Below, in pieces: positions 14,012 through 14,320 of a stretch of 14,320 bases of DNA. The DNA lies in NCBI GenBank assembly GCA_035319145.1, contig DATHDH010000024.1, positions 1 to 14,320 on the forward strand, read 5' to 3'. The DNA is from JAAYUK01 sp035319145. GTDB taxonomy: Bacteria > Nitrospirota > Thermodesulfovibrionia > Thermodesulfovibrionales > Dissulfurispiraceae. Below the pieces are notes generated by a model. That model was not told where the DNA came from. It did not search any database and was given only the letters and a program-made list of their open reading frames with translations. Every line of letters starts with the position of its first letter. The first letter of the stretch is position 1. Both the position numbers and the translations under genes were made by a program.

Positions 14012-14320
14012 GAGAGCTTCCTGCTTCAGCGAGCGGACTTGCTTCATCGATAGAGTCGATTTAGCAGAGGCCCTTCTCTCAGCAGGCGTAACTTCGGGCA
14101 TATCCTGCCCTACGACATCAATATTCACAGCGGCATTCTGATCCCGATCATGCACGACACGGCATGACGGGCACTGCCAGACACGCTGGCTGTTTCTTGG
14201 TCAGTTGTTTCTCCGCCTTGCGCAGCCATTTCAGATGCTCAATCTTCTCACCGGTACTGAGTACGGCAAGGTCTTTCAATCCGAGATCCACTCCTACGCT
14301 GTGAGGAGATGCCGGTAATG
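14000..14320 (-). pseudogene. tnpB: Degraded IS200/IS605-family TnpB (RNA-guided nuclease) remnant
   Basis: TnpB is the RuvC-type, omega-RNA-guided nuclease of IS200/IS605 elements. Reading leftwards from the window edge, the first frame gives SVGVDLGLKDLAVLSTGEK, the RuvC-I segment with its catalytic Asp, up to KAEKQLTKKQ. The sequence then jumps straight to the end of the zinc finger and RuvC-III: in another frame RVWQCPSC and HDRDQNAAVNI (14152-14120), then the typical tail GQDMPEVTPAERR to LKQEALASQ and TAG at 14000-14002. Missing are the RuvC-II glutamate region and the first CxxC of the zinc finger. The junction at about 14185-14192 is a CAGCCAGC direct repeat, which suggests a microhomology deletion. 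The first frame stops at 14148-14150. The protein cannot be active. The upstream part and left end lie outside the window. Confidence 0.9.

Larger units (their letters stand above)
13964..14320 (-). mobile_element. Right end of a decayed IS200/IS605-type element
   Basis: The tnpB remnant plus two adjacent perfect hairpins next to the ffh stop mark the right part of an IS200/IS605-like insertion. The exact right boundary is unknown but should lie between the ffh stop and hairpin 1 (about 13964-13970). No transposase tnpA is visible in the window. Confidence 0.75.

Noticed and set aside
1..14320. CRISPR arrays, prophage or defence islands
   Set aside because: No spaced direct repeats, integrase, restriction-modification or toxin-antitoxin genes are visible; apart from the tnpB remnant the content is chromosomal housekeeping.

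Overview
The window is a stretch of bacterial housekeeping chromosome with short intergenic gaps, followed at its right edge by a decayed transposon. The organism looks diderm: there is a lipoprotein with a lipobox, several Sec-type signal peptides and a large MscS channel with a predicted periplasmic part. Gene order on the left (tRNA-Ser, SRP RNA, dnaX, ebfC, recR) is an old arrangement also known from Bacillus. My guess from overall gene style is a Nitrospirota- or Desulfobacterota-like bacterium; this is inference only.

Layout. Bases 1-2827 read leftwards: tRNA-Ser(GGA), the small SRP RNA, dnaX (clamp-loader tau), ebfC and recR, which is cut by the window start. Bases 2985-5426 read rightwards: an MscS-type channel with a long coiled-coil periplasmic region. 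It converges on a DinG/XPD-like iron-sulfur helicase (5448-7379, leftwards). Divergent from the helicase is a two-gene unit (7533-9891): a membrane-anchored von Willebrand A protein and a membrane-anchored coiled-coil protein, neither assigned to a known system. It converges, with overlapping stop codons, on a leftward pair: an FAD/NAD(P)-dependent oxidoreductase and a DUF1992 protein. Divergent from that pair is trxA, with a near-consensus promoter, then a TlpA-like thioredoxin-fold lipoprotein, then ffh.

Directly after ffh (13964-14320) is the 3' part of an IS200/IS605-type tnpB gene that has lost its middle and is frameshifted, ending in two tight hairpins.

How the genes work together: recR, ebfC, dnaX and dinG serve replication and repair. 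The SRP RNA and Ffh are the two partners of the signal recognition particle and both lie in the window, on opposite strands. TrxA, the TlpA-like lipoprotein and the divergent oxidoreductase form a small thiol/redox neighbourhood.

Most notable observations: three separate genes (the MscS channel, the dinG-like helicase and the oxidoreductase) have a TANNNT -10-like hexamer only 5-6 bases before ATG and no Shine-Dalgarno, which suggests leaderless mRNAs; the uncharacterised VWA/coiled-coil membrane pair; and the tnpB remnant with its hairpin end next to ffh. I found no convincing new defence or mobile system.
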